DNA of 64,000 nucleotides, taken from NCBI GenBank assembly GCA_013397435.1, contig VZRG01002013.1, positions 62,725-126,724 on the forward strand, in the 5' to 3' direction. The notes under the pieces are model-generated. The model was not told where the DNA came from. It made no database searches and was given only the letters and a program-made list of their open reading frames with translations. Positions 23,460-36,100 of this stretch are shown here, one piece after another (within the stretch, counting starts at the first letter, position 1; each line of letters begins with the position of its first letter). The DNA is from Erythrocercus mccallii (lineage: Eukaryota; Chordata; Aves; Passeriformes; Dicruridae). The translations under genes and the position numbers were made by a program.

Positions 23460-24140
23460 TTCATCGCCCTCCCCCGGGCTCAGTCCCAGCCCGTCCCGGG
23501 GGTTCCCAGCCCCACGTCGCCGGCGGGGGGGGCCGGGGCCGGGCCAGGCGGGGGGGCCGGGCCAGGCGGCGGCGGGGCCGGGGCCGGCGGCGGGGGCATC
23601 CCCGCCTCCTCGCTGGCAGCGCCGGAGCCGCCGGAAACCCGGCGGTGCTCCTGCTGCCGCGGCTCCAGCTCCCCGAGAAGTTGTTGCGGAGGCAGAGCGG
23701 CGGGGCCCGGGCCGGCACCCCCCGGCCATCCCGGCATGACCGTCCGCCCGGAGCCCAGCGGGGCAGCGGGGCGGTGGCCGAGCCCCTGAGCGGGCGGCGA
23801 GGAGCCATGGAGCAAGTGAGTCCGGCCGGGAGCGGGACGGAGAGCGGGGTGACCCCGGGACAGGGAGGGGGCACCGCCGGGCCGGGCGGGAGAAGCGCCC
23901 GCCGGGGCAGGGGACACCGCACCGGCCACTTCGGGGTGCTTTCGGATGTTCGCCGGCGCTGGGACATCCCGGCCCCGCTGCGCCCGCGGGACAGCGAAGG
24001 AGATCGCGGGGCGGGGGGGTTCCCCATAGCCAGCAGCCCCCGGAGCGGCTCGGGCAGAGCCTTGGCAGCGCATCCCCGCAGCCCTCGGGATGTCGGACCC
24101 GGCCGGGAGGGGCTGCCGGGCTCGGCCAGCGCTGGCAGAG
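23460..24140 (+). promoter_or_regulatory. PLEKHO2: CpG island, PLEKHO2 promoter and first exon
   Basis: A dense CpG/GC block with GGGGCGGG and CCGCCC-type Sp1 elements surrounds the PLEKHO2 start codon at 23807. No TATA box is visible near it, consistent with a CpG-island promoter. The transcription start cannot be fixed from sequence; the 5' UTR probably lies within about 23600-23806. Several long antisense and sense frames here are products of the GC composition. Confidence 0.8.
23807..23815 (+). CDS. PLEKHO2: PLEKHO2 exon 1 (coding part)
   Basis: Only three codons, M-E-Q, precede the donor CAA|GTGAGT. The ATG has a favourable context (GAGCCATGG). It was chosen because it is the nearest ATG in the CpG island followed by a consensus donor in the correct phase, and because other PLEKHO2 proteins begin with a short acidic ME(E) stretch. 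An upstream start is not excluded. Confidence 0.8.
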
Positions 24141-27100
24141 CCGGGCTGGTTCCACGCGTGCTCGGGCCATCCCGAGTGACTCCCGCTGGGGTGTTGTCCT
24201 GCCCTGCTGGAGCCGGGCCTGGGTCAAATCGCCAGCTAGGACATGTCTACGCACCTCCAGCCTTCCCCACTTCTGTTCTGCTCCTCCTTTCAGTTTGGGA
24301 CGGGACTCAGAGAAGGGCAATGGTGCTTCTTCTGTGTACGGTTTTCATGTCCATGGGATCAGACACCCCAATAATCCATCCCTGTGAGGACTGATTAAGA
24401 TGCCACAAATCTGTTAGCAATTTAAACAGGTCGCTTTCTCCCCTCATCTGGCCACGCAATTATTCCTGCTTCCTTTTCCTTGGATGAGGTTTTGCTGCTC
24501 ATGCACAAAGAAAGCTCCTGGTAGGACGGACTGCCGGAGGACTTCAGGCTCTGTCTGGTCCATGCGATCCCTGTAGCTGTGGCTTGTCTCTCCCCCCTCA
24601 CACCCCCTTATTTCAGCTCCCAACATTCTGTGGCAAGAATGAAAGCTCTTTTAAAACAGCAGGGAGACAGCAAAGCAGCCCAAGTTGGTAGTGACTGAGA
24701 GTTGTTATTATCCGCTGGCATCCATGAAATTAATCCACAGCTGAAAACTGCTTCCAGCTGGCGGCCGCCGGCCAAAGGGGCTTCACACCTACCCCAGCAC
24801 TGACTGACCCGTCTCCCGGGCTTCTCTTCTTTAGTGATACATGAATCCTCCAAGGATTGCTTGTAGAAGGGGTGTCAGAGGCAGTTCCCCAAGTTCCATG
24901 TGGATCTGGGCAGTTTGTTTCCAGTGAAACAAACTGTTCTGCTCCAGCAGGCTGGGGAGAAGTGGAAGTGCTAATAGCAAGGTTTGGGAGATAACGTGGA
25001 AAGGGAAAAAAAGAGTGGACGTGTGGGGGTGCAGGTTGTCTCCTGGGAGTTGTTCATCAGCACCTTGGTAGAAAGGAGTGTGTGATAAGTGAGATGCTTG
25101 GTTGAAATTAAGTTGATGTAACTGGCTAAGGCACTTCTGTGCTCTCTGTAACTTTAAAAGCACCACTGTGATTCAACTCTTGGGGGTTTGTTTTGTTGGA
25201 AGATGTGAAGACTATGTGGGTTTGTGGGCCCATAAAATACAGAGCCAGGGGAGGAGAGAAAAAGCTGCCTAGCTGTTAAATAAAAACCCATCCTCTCTGA
25301 TTTGGGTTCTCTGCTGAGCTGCAAAATGTGAGGCTAAACCAGGCTGAAGGAGTGGAACTCATGTTTCACTTATAATGCCACCATGATATAAAATGCAAAA
25401 ATTACTCCTGTGGATTGTTTTGGGGAGCAATACCTTTGGCATGAGCCAGCATTGGGATAACTTGGTTCTTCCTTCATTTACACTGGCTCACTTGGCTGAT
25501 GTCAAGGGGCTTGTTCTCATGGAATTACCACAGGAATGAATCCAGCCCAAGAACATCCCAAGAAGGATATCTTAATATTTCTTGCAGAATGCTCATATAT
25601 AGCCGAGTTAACAACAGCAGCTCACGTCTTTGTCATGCTCCCATTTTCATTGTGGAATTGCAGGCAGGGAACACAGGATCGACACAATCCCTGCTGGCAG
25701 TGCCCTTCCTTGGCCAACCTCCCATTGCAAATTTGGGGCAGGGCTGGCATAAAAATAATCCGCAGAAATGTCAGGAACCATTTCTGAGACTCTTCTTGCT
25801 TTTGCAGGAAAAAACTTCCCAGTTGAATCATCTGTCCTTAAACTGCAGGTGAGGGATTACTGTCCCCCCTTGTGGGATGTGCTGTGTATGTGTGAGGGGG
25901 AAGCTGCTGACCCAGAGCCCAGCAGCTCAGCATCCCTCTGAGTGCTGGATCTCAGCCCTCACATCTGCCTTGTAGCAGAGACTGGAGAAGGCAGCTCAGG
26001 CTCAAGTGACTCCTGTGCAGTGCAAGGGGTAGAGGCCTCCACTTGTGGCTGTCATCTGCTGAGACCAGCACTCTCCATCTCATGGCACCTTCCCTCTCCT
26101 GGACTGTTTAGGTGAGGCTTGGAGTCCTAGATCCTCTGTGTGGGTGCTCCCAGGTGCTGGCACAGCAGGAAGTCCTGCCTGGTATAGAGGGTTCCCCCGT
26201 GCATGGCTCCTTTCAGGCATGGGTTTCAAGCAGGGCTCCTGAGTGATCTAGGGGGCTCCAAGGCAACCCTTCAATGCCAAGGAGCAGAAGTGCAGTCCCT
26301 GAAAGGCTGGAGAGCCAGACCCCAAAGCAGCTCTGTCCTCTCTGTGCCTTGTGCAGAGGTGCCAACATGAGCCCCAGCTGTGCTGGGGCAGGTTGTTTTT
26401 CAGTGGTAGATGTTAGGTGCTGTGTCTTCACAGGGAGTACTGTTATTTTAAAACCAGAGAAGTTTTTGCTCTGCAGAGCAGAGCATGGATGGACATATTT
26501 ACCATGTGACTTCAGCCTTTCTGCCAGGTGGGGAAAAAAAAAGGCAAAAATTCACCTGCCAAACAAAAAAAAAGCCTTAAAGAGTAAAAACATTTTAGCA
26601 GTTGTTGGTCTGGACTCACTTGAATAAACACTTCATACAGCTACATCCATGCACAAGTGCTATGAGGGAGGTTAAAGTCCATGCCCAATTATCTAAAAAT
26701 GACATCAAAAGGGTTCTCGATCAGGAAGCCAGCAGGTCTGTATTTGTGCAGGAATTGATGTTTGCTGAAGTTGCAGATCTCAACTGAATACAACTTCCTG
26801 GCAACCTAAAAAGTCAAGTTTGAAAAAAAAATACCCTACGCAGTCCCTCCATTTCCCGGAAAACTTTTTGATGCTCAGTCATCCTGTATTGTGGCCATTT
26901 CAGATGCAGCTCAGTACAACTGAAATAACTTATACAAAAGGCCCCAAGGTTGTTACAGGTTTCAGCCCCATTTTCTTTTAGGTGAAACACAGTTTATTTG
27001 ATTTTCTTGTTCCCAGTCTGCACCCGAACCTACCAGCAAAGCCCAGCCCCTTCCAGACCTTAGTGGAGGTCAGAATAAATGTGAGTGCATGGGGTGTTTC

Positions 27101-30100
27101 AGCTGTTTTTCTTCTTTTTATGGGTGCGAGCTCCCACTTTGGAACAGGACCTTATCCTGATGAGAGCTGCTGTCCAAGGGTGTGTTCAGTGGGAGTTTAG
27201 TGCATGAAAACATTTGTGAGCAAGGCTCTCCTCCAAATTTTTGAAGCTCGTCCATACACACTTGCTCTGTCTTGGCTATGGGAGTGTCCAGCTCTGACTC
27301 TGTTCCATGTACTTGGGATTTTCTCATGTTATGAAACAAGATGTCTGAGCTTCAGCTGGTCCAGTTTGTGCAGTGAGGGCCATTTTGGGGTGTTTGGGGC
27401 TCTCTTGTCACACATGCTCTTTTAATGTGCCTGCTCTCTGCAGCAGGATTGCTGCTATTATATGAGAAGACATGAAGAAAACCAAGTCTGGGGGACAGTG
27501 GGGTCCCTGGGAGGAGGTTGGAGGATTTGGGTTTGGCCTCTCCTGACAAATCACAAGGTTGGTGAGGTGATTGTGTAAGGGGATTTGGCTCAGCGAGGGA
27601 TTCCCCTTGCCTTGCTCCAGGGAAAGAGGCTTATTGAGGGGTCCATGGGGTGTGGGGAGCAGCAGGGTGCTCCAAGGCAGGGGTACAGCAATCCTGCCTT
27701 TGCAAAGGCTCTTCCAGTGCACTGGAGAGGAGGAAAGCTTTCATCTTTAACCTGCTGGGAACATTTTAGTGTGGACGTGGTGAAGTCTTGTCCCTCGAGC
27801 CATGGATTTGCCCACAGGAGTTGGTTTGGGGATGGTGACCAAGTATAGATGCCTAGAAGAGAAGCTTGCAGAAGTGGCTTTGGACTAAAATGTGAGTGTT
27901 GCTCCTGATGCCAGCAGAATCCATCGTGCTGGGATTCATCAGAAAGCTGGAGGAGCAAAGAGGAGAGGAGGCTGCTCTTTTTCAAGGTGCTCTTGGTGCT
28001 CTTGGTTTTCTCCCAAATTTACCCTAAACCAGGACAACAAGGGAGCAAGGAGTACCTCCCCAGAGAGGGAAGCAGAGCCCCTGGGGGAGCAGAGGAGCAA
28101 GATGGACTTGTTGCCATCCCAACAGTGTCTCCAGGGATGGCTGGGGTCTGTGCCCACTTCCCAGTCCTGTGGGAGCTGGTTGAGTTTTCCTCTGGAAGAT
28201 GCCAGTCTCCCGTTGTGATGCGATGGGGAGGGACCACATTTGGTGCGTGCCAAAATCTTCTCTGGGCTGGCTTTCTGATGATGGAAACTCCTTATGCCTT
28301 CTGTCCTTGCAGGATACAAAGGAAGAGGTCTCAGAGAAACCAAAGTGTGCTCCAACTGCAGAGAAATATGGCTGGATTAAAAAAAGCAGCGGGGGGCTCC
28401 TGGGACTGTGGAAGGATCGTTACATCCAGCTACGGAAAACACAGCTCGTGGTCTATGAGGATGAGGTATGGTCACAGCTAATGGCCTTGAATGAGGGGCA
28501 GGAGCAGGCCCCTGGGGACACATGTATGTCCCTGTGTTTTTTACTCTTCCCTCCAGCCCATTCCTTTTGAAAGGGCTTCTTTAGCTATCTCCAGGAAGGG
28601 TAAACTCTGTAAAAGAGACGGCAGCTGCATTTTAAATATATTCTATATTGTAAATATTTTAGCCACTGAATATTTTGACAGAGCCGTTGCCAAAACAAAA
28701 AAATGGGGGGCAGGACATCCTGTGAGAAGGTGAACGGAGTAAAGCTTTGGGCGGAAGCAGGATATGTGCAATGAGGTTTTGGCTTTTGAAGGATAAAAGT
28801 GATTGTAGCAGGCTGGCTTCCCACCTGCCACTTGAGGGGATGGCAGGCAACCCTGCAGCTGTTTGGCACCCCTCAAGCAGCTCAAATTGTTGCCAGCCAG
28901 ACTCTTCAGGGTTTCTTTTAGCCACTGAAGGATGCAGAGTGAGATTGTGAGCGCTTGCTGTCCTCCTTAAGCGCAGACAGTCTGGATTTGGCTCATCTTT
29001 TCCCTTTACTTGAGCCAGTTCTGAGTGAAGGACCCCTGGGAGCCTTGTCCTGGACTTCCCTAGATAAACTGCATGCCTTAAGTTCATGGCCGCACTTAGA
29101 GCTGTTTCCAGACAAATAAGGAATAAGAGCCAAGCCAACTCTGTCCTGCATTTTCAGGCAAGAAGAATGAAAAGTGCAGGGCTGGTCCTGCCAGGATGCA
29201 AAGGTGGCTTTGTCCTGAGTCAAGCCCTCGTTCCTGGGCTGGAAGCAGCTTCTACAATAGCAGAGTTTGCCCCAAAAGTGAGAAATTACAGTGCTACAAC
29301 CAAGAGAGGTTTGAGATGAGGGGTGGGTAGGTCTGAGCCCTGTGGTGGCTTGTGTGTGCAGCTGGGTGGGGGACTGTGGTCTGCAAAAGGACCACGTGCC
29401 TGTGAGGTGTCTGGCCCAAGAGGATCTGGGTCATGTGTGGGCATCAGGATGATATAAAAGCAAAATCATGTAAAGCTTCATGTGCAGTGTGTCAAGGGAA
29501 GAAGAATGGGGAAATGTTTCAGCAGCTGCATTGCTGCTGTGGTTTCAGGAACAACAGGACTGACAGTGAGTTCAGTTCTCTTTTTTAAAAACATACTCTT
29601 GCCTAATAAAGAAGAATTGTTATAAACAATTTAGGTTAAACGGTACTACCTCTTCCCTTATGCTTAACACTCCTGCTCATCCCAAATCCCAAAGCTTTCC
29701 AGTGTCATTTGTTCTTAGCTGTGAAATGTCATGAAGAGTGCAAGAATAATGACAGGAGAAGTCAATGTCAGGTGATGAGCAGTTCAGAAGGCAGGAAAAG
29801 CAAGGGGGTGATTCTCTTACCCAGAGGGATGCAGCCTGGTCCTGCAAACTGTTGACTCTGTAGATCATTTCCCAGCGCCCTGGACACCTGTTGACTCCAG
29901 CTGAAGCTTCAGAAACTCGAAGATTCAACATCTATAAACATGACATAGGGGTTTTTTTTAAAGGGCATGCCTTTGAAAACAAGATACATGGAGGCTCTCA
30001 TTACCACAAGGGAAAAGGAGGCTTTTAAAGTAAGATTAATTTTCACAGACATTCAGAAGAAGGAAAAATCCCAATCATTTAAAGGGTTATTTTATTATCT

Positions 30101-33100
30101 CAACAAGGAAAATGGCATTTGTAACAACCAGGCATAATGTTTTCTGGTAGCCTGCAGATTGTGGTAACATCCTGTAATAAATTGCATCTGTAAGCTACAG
30201 TAGCTGCAAGGTCCCATTATTGTAAATAAGGGATCATGTTAATATCTATAGGCTATTAAACTGGCTTACAGTGAAGTCAAATGTCTTAGGAGAGGAAATT
30301 GCTGCAAAATTATCTGGTAGCACAATAGGATAACATGTGATTGTGCAGACTTACTACAAGGAAACCAAAGGAAATGGCAATTTTCTGCACTCAGGAGGGG
30401 TCTTGTTGCAATAGAATTGAGGCAGTTCATGTTTATTACTGTATTTATCTTCTTTTAATGTGAGTCAGGGCAGTGTGGCTGTCTCTATCTTACAAATGGG
30501 GAAAAAAGTTTTTGAAATGGGAAGGGTTGATGTCTAAGCAGAGTCTGTGGTGCAGTGTGCTATAGTGGTTTGCATTTCTGGAGTTCAAGGTGCCATTTTT
30601 CCCACTGGACCTTCTTCACATATCTGCTCTGTGTGACCCTGGAGAAGTACACAGCATTCCAGACCATCCTCAGGCCAAAACATTTACTAATGGGATTGTT
30701 CAGTGCTTGCTGAAAAAGAAAGGAGGTAAAACCTTCCTCAGGCAACAGGAATAAAAGGCATCTCTCCATATGTATCCTAAGTATGTATCCATATGTATCC
30801 ATATTATCCTAAATTTAACACTTAGATGTGTTAAACGGGGCGTCAGCTTCGATGTGGGCAGGCAGGTTTGGAGGCTGAGCATTTCAGCTGGTCTGAGCCC
30901 ATCAGATTTCCAGAAACTGAGTAATGCCTTGGACTCAGTGTGCTTTTCTCAGTCCCTCCCATGTCCAGTTCTTCACAAAGAGGTGCTAATGTTGCCTTTA
31001 GCAGTTGTTTCCTTTGCAGGCCACCTTGTCGATGCAGTTGCATGAGCCTGGCTGCACTTGTAGCTGAGGTTTAAGTGCAAAACAAGAGCAGAGGGGACAG
31101 CCAACACGAGATACAGACAAGAACATTGTACAGTGTTACTGGAAAGTACAGTCTGAGCAGCTCACAAATATGTATATCATCATCAGTAGCAATATCCAGG
31201 AATGTGCCCCTGACCTACCCTGGGAACATGTTCCCCAAGCTGCATCTGCTAGTCAGGCTTTGGGTTTGGTTTAAAGCAGAGCCACCTCCTGAAGGCAAAT
31301 GGCAAATGCCTATTGTGTTACCTGGAGCAGATGGGGTGAAACTCATCCCACAGGGCTTCAGGTTTCTTTCAGTGGATGGGGAATGAAGGGAGATGGATTT
31401 CTTGTTTTCTGCTGTGCCTCTATCTATAGTACCCTGCATCTGTACCCTCACCTAAATGAAGATGCAGTTAAGCAAGATGTTTGTATGTTACGTAACCAAA
31501 TGTCAGGAAAGGAGGCACTGATGCAAATACAGGGTGCTCAGATCCCCCTGAACTGCTGTGCAGGTCTGCACAGAACCAAGCAGGTAATTTTCTAAAGGGG
31601 TTTCTTGTCTTCTTGTCTCTGCATATTCTTGCCAGAATAAAAAATCCTACAGAGAACGTCTGAAGACCAGGCAGTCCTGTGTAGGGTGACTAGACAGATC
31701 AATATCATCGCTTCATGGATTAGAAAGCATCAGTCTTGAGTTTGGATTTTTTTTACCCCCTAAACAGTGCAGCTAGTGCTTAGAGCTGTTGCTTTAGGGT
31801 TTCTTTGTAAGTGCATTATTTGATAGGGAAAAATCCTACTAGATTCTAGAGACCAGAGGATCCACTTGGCATTCAATAGTTGGACACTTAACATCTGCAT
31901 TTTGCCCCTGGTAAAGTGATAGCAAGGCATACCCAAAAATGATTTGTTAAAATACTTTGAGAGCCTCAAATAAAGAAATAAATAATTATTTCTTGTCTAG
32001 ACATTTTACACTGAATGGAGGGTCTCAGCCCCTGAGTGTGTGTCAGTGAAAAGGTTTTTGCTGGGAATTACACCTTCATATAAATAAAAATTTCAGGGAG
32101 TCTTTTCCCCCACCTTTTTGTAAACTTTTCCTTAAGGAGATTGTTTGCCAAGTGTCATTCTTTGGTTAAGCACATGCATTAATATATCCAGGTGTTCAGT
32201 AACTTTCTTCCTAAGGGCCAAGCCAACAGACACAGATATGTTTGTCAGAGGATCTGCTCTATGAAGAGTTAATGGAATAGTTTTCCTGCATTAAATCATG
32301 AATGTAAGCATTCTGTACCAGGATTGAGCTTGTCCAGAACATGTGTCAGGGCAGACCGTGGAGGTGACCTTGTCTCTGCATGGTGCTGAGTGTCCTCCAG
32401 GTCCCAGGAGGCTGAAGGGACCTGGGGACCTGTTTCAGGGTTGGGCCTTTCGTTCTTTATCTTAGTGGTGCAGGACAGACATAAAGGATCTCTTTGTGAC
32501 CCAGGTAGGTTTACAGAGAGGGGATGGCTGCTTGCCAAGGGTAAAACATAGACAAAAGCCCCATTCTGGTGCTCCCAGATGCTTTTCCTTTGCCTCATAC
32601 ATGGAGTTTTTATAATTCTTTAGCTGCTTTCTTCCCTGCTTTCCCTGAAGAGGATAACTCACTTGAGAAGTTCTGGTCCCTGAGATGAAGGAGCCATAGC
32701 TTGAACAGTCAAGGTGTCTCTGGAAGACAGCATCCTGCATGTCCCCATCCTCTCTGCCCTTGTTCCCTGGCCAGTTCACAGTCCCCAAAGCCTCCTCAGG
32801 GAGAAGACAGGCAGCTGGAAGGCAAGAGGCAATCCCACAGCAAAACCACCCTTGTTCCCCAGCTTGGTGTTCTACAGCCTTTAGGAATCAGAGGATCAGA
32901 GGAATAGTTCCCGTCCAAGAGGCAGGACAGATGGCATGGATGAGGAGGGTGACAGGGGCTCTGCTGGGGACAGAGCTGCTCTTGAGAGCAGGGAGGGTGG
33001 GCAGGAAGCTTGGGGCCGGTCTCTGCTCAGAGCGCTGCTGAGTTCTCTGCATCCTGAGCCCAGGGAAGGAGCTGGGAGCTGCACCGGCCGCGCGGCAGGG

Positions 33101-36100
33101 CTGTAACGTGGGCGGTCGTCCTCCGAAGGCCAGGATGAGATCACCCATCCCCGAGGCATGTATTCCTGACCTCACCCTTCTCTGTCATTTGTTGGCCGCG
33201 GAGGGGTTATTATTTCCATCCTTGTCCTTTTACAGTGACATTGCGATACCAGGATTGCAGCAGGAGCCTTCAAAGGGCTCGGTAGCGTCAGCAGGATTTT
33301 ATCGGCTGGGTTTTAGGTTTGGGCAGGATTAATCTCCTCCTCCTAGTATGCATTTTCCCAGTTCACATTCACCTACTCAGTGTTAAATGAAATAAACAGT
33401 AATGTCATTAAAATAATAAACCTAAATTAGATCCAGACGTTCCTCGGTGGCTCAGGACTTGCGCTGTGTACTGGCATCAGCTCTGCCGGGCCCCCATCCC
33501 CAGATAGGAGGGTTAAAAAAACTGCAACGCAGGCTGAGTTCTGCACAGCGGCTTAAATGTCAAGTGGTAAAGGGAGGAAATTCCCTGCAGCCCACTTCCC
33601 TCTGAACTCTCCATTCCCTGCCTCCAGCCACACAGCAGCTTCCTGGCTATGACATGTTTCCTCATCCCACACCCCCTTCTCCGCTACAGGAATTGCTAAA
33701 TACAAACTCATACGGGCACAAGGAGCTGCCGTGGGAGCAGAGCCTGAGCTGGGGGTGGTTATGGCCAGCAATTTTAATTCAGGATGGTACTGGAGAGGTT
33801 CACGAGCCACGCTGACTGTAGCACTTCCTTGGCAAGAACTGCTCTGAGATTCTCACTGCTCATTTGTGCTTAGCAAAAGGGAGCTTTGGTCTCTGCTGGG
33901 CTACTGAGACATGAAGAATATTATCTGCCCAGCGTTACGCTGCGATTCCTATTAGGGATGGTGCTCTGCAGCTGAACTGAGCCACGCACCACGTGTGGAA
34001 TTTTAGTTATGTTACTGGGAGAAATGAGCCAAGATCACGGCCGGCAGTCATCAGTGGAGATACTCCAGAGATAAATATTCCCCACTGAGATGCTGGCCCA
34101 GACAGTTTTGCTGGCTGTACAGGGCTGTATTTCCAATCCTAAGCATTTTGACAGCTCAGAGCGTGGCTGCAAGAGGACTGTGTCCATCACACATGGCTCC
34201 TGCTGACCTTTGTGATGTGAGGACCAGTCTGCCCCAGCTCAGTGTGGTAGCAGGGCTCCCCTCTTATCCCTGCTCTGGCTCAGGCCTCCTGAGGGGGCTG
34301 CTTGGACCATCCTGATGCTTGTGTCATCTTCCCTGTAAAAAAGCAGAATCACATCTCCTGCTTTCATTGTGGGATGGAGGTAGTGTCACTTCTGGCTGCA
34401 GATCCCTGGATGAGGCTAACAGCAATGGCAGAAGCTGGTGTTACTGTCTCCAACCTGTTATTTGCTCAGCCACTGTGGATCACTAGGCCTGTAGCTTAAA
34501 GACCAGGGTGTTTTCTTAATAAGATGACAGCCTGATTTATGGGGCTTTCTGTCTGCATGCAGGTTATTTTTAAGTCAGTGGAGCTTTTAGACAGTTGCAA
34601 AGGGAAGAAATGCAGAATTTGATGGTCTATGATTGATTTCAATGCCTCCTATTCATAATAATTTTTCATTCCCTCTCTGCAGGATGAACAGAAGTGCATA
34701 GAAACGGTGGAACTGGAGAGTTATGACAAGTGCCAGGAGCTGCGTGCACTACTAAAAAGAAAAAATCGTTTCATTTTAATCCGCTCCCCGGGTAAGAAGG
34801 TAGGATTGCCTTTCTCATCACCCTCGAGTCTGCTAACTCCAAAGTGAGTTCCAGCCAGCTGTGCCCAGAGCATATGAAAAGCTCGGACACTGAGTTCCTT
34901 GGCAGCTGGGAGAAATGACCTGTAACTGTGAAGGGTCCACAGTGTGTAGAAGGAAAGCCACTGTCATGTAGATTTCTTTCTTGTTATGGGGAAAGGGTCT
35001 TCCTGAGGCTCAGAATTTTTCCTCTTGATTTTTTTCCTGCCTTAGCATTTTCTTTCTCGCAGTACTCCCTAAGAAGTGGAGAACGATCATTCCCTATGGT
35101 TCCTCCATGTCCTCTGAGCACCTGTAGATGCTGCAGCTTTGCCCAAGTTCCAGTGAAATCAGTAATTCCAATCCTTGTACTGAGACAGTTCCTGGAGTCA
35201 GAACCATTGATCTGAGAAACTGCAGTGCAAAGTTACTTGCAGCCAAACAGTTCCTAGGAGGAAAGATTTATTTTGCAGAATTCTTGAAACTCTACATCTG
35301 TAGATTCCTGCACAGCATCTGGTTAGATTCAGAAGCTAAAAACCAGGCTGGCATTGCAAAGAGACTATACATCCATCTGAGCACTGGGTGTATGCAAGGA
35401 CATCCTGCTTTACTTCCTGTCTATATTCATTATCACTACACATCTTTGGACTTTCTCCTTAGCTCCTACTTGCATGCTATCCATTTCAGCATCTTTATAT
35501 GCTAGAATTCTTCATTGTTGCTTTGGAGTATCATACTTTGCCTTCTAATTTCAATATGATTTTTTTGCCCTCAGAATTCTTACTAAATCTCCTCATGTTA
35601 ATCTGTGAAGTTGTGAGGGACAAAACACGTTCATTTCCGTAAGAATGTGAACAGGCAAAAATACCAACTTGCTCCATTCCCCCATCTCCATTTTGTTTAA
35701 ATAAGTGGACATTGTTTAGTCCTTGTTGTCACTGTTGCTTATTCTTTCACTCCAGTCACTTAGTGTTTATTCATATAATAAGACCCCAGCTGAGTTCAGA
35801 GCACCATTGTGCTAACTTCATTCAAAACAACAAAACAAGGACTTTCCTGCCCCAAAACCCTGGGCTAGTGAGCTCCAGCAGAGCGCTGGAGCCAAGAACA
35901 CATTAGGAAGGAATTCTTCCCTGCAAGGATGGTGAGGCCCTGGCACAGGTTGCCCAGAGAGGCTGTGGCTGCCCCATCCCTGGAAGTGTCCAAGGCCACA
36001 CTGGACAGGGCTTGAAGCAACCTGGGATAGTGGAAGGTGTCCCTGCCCATGGCAGGAGGGCTGGAACTAGATGTTTTTTGAGGTCTCTTCCAACCCACAT

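Noticed and set aside
23385..24394. Long plus- and minus-strand frames (up to 311 codons) over the PLEKHO2 CpG island
   Set aside because: GC-driven open frames in several registers, rich in Gly/Pro/Arg/Ala with no domain. The supported coding content is only the three-codon PLEKHO2 exon 1.
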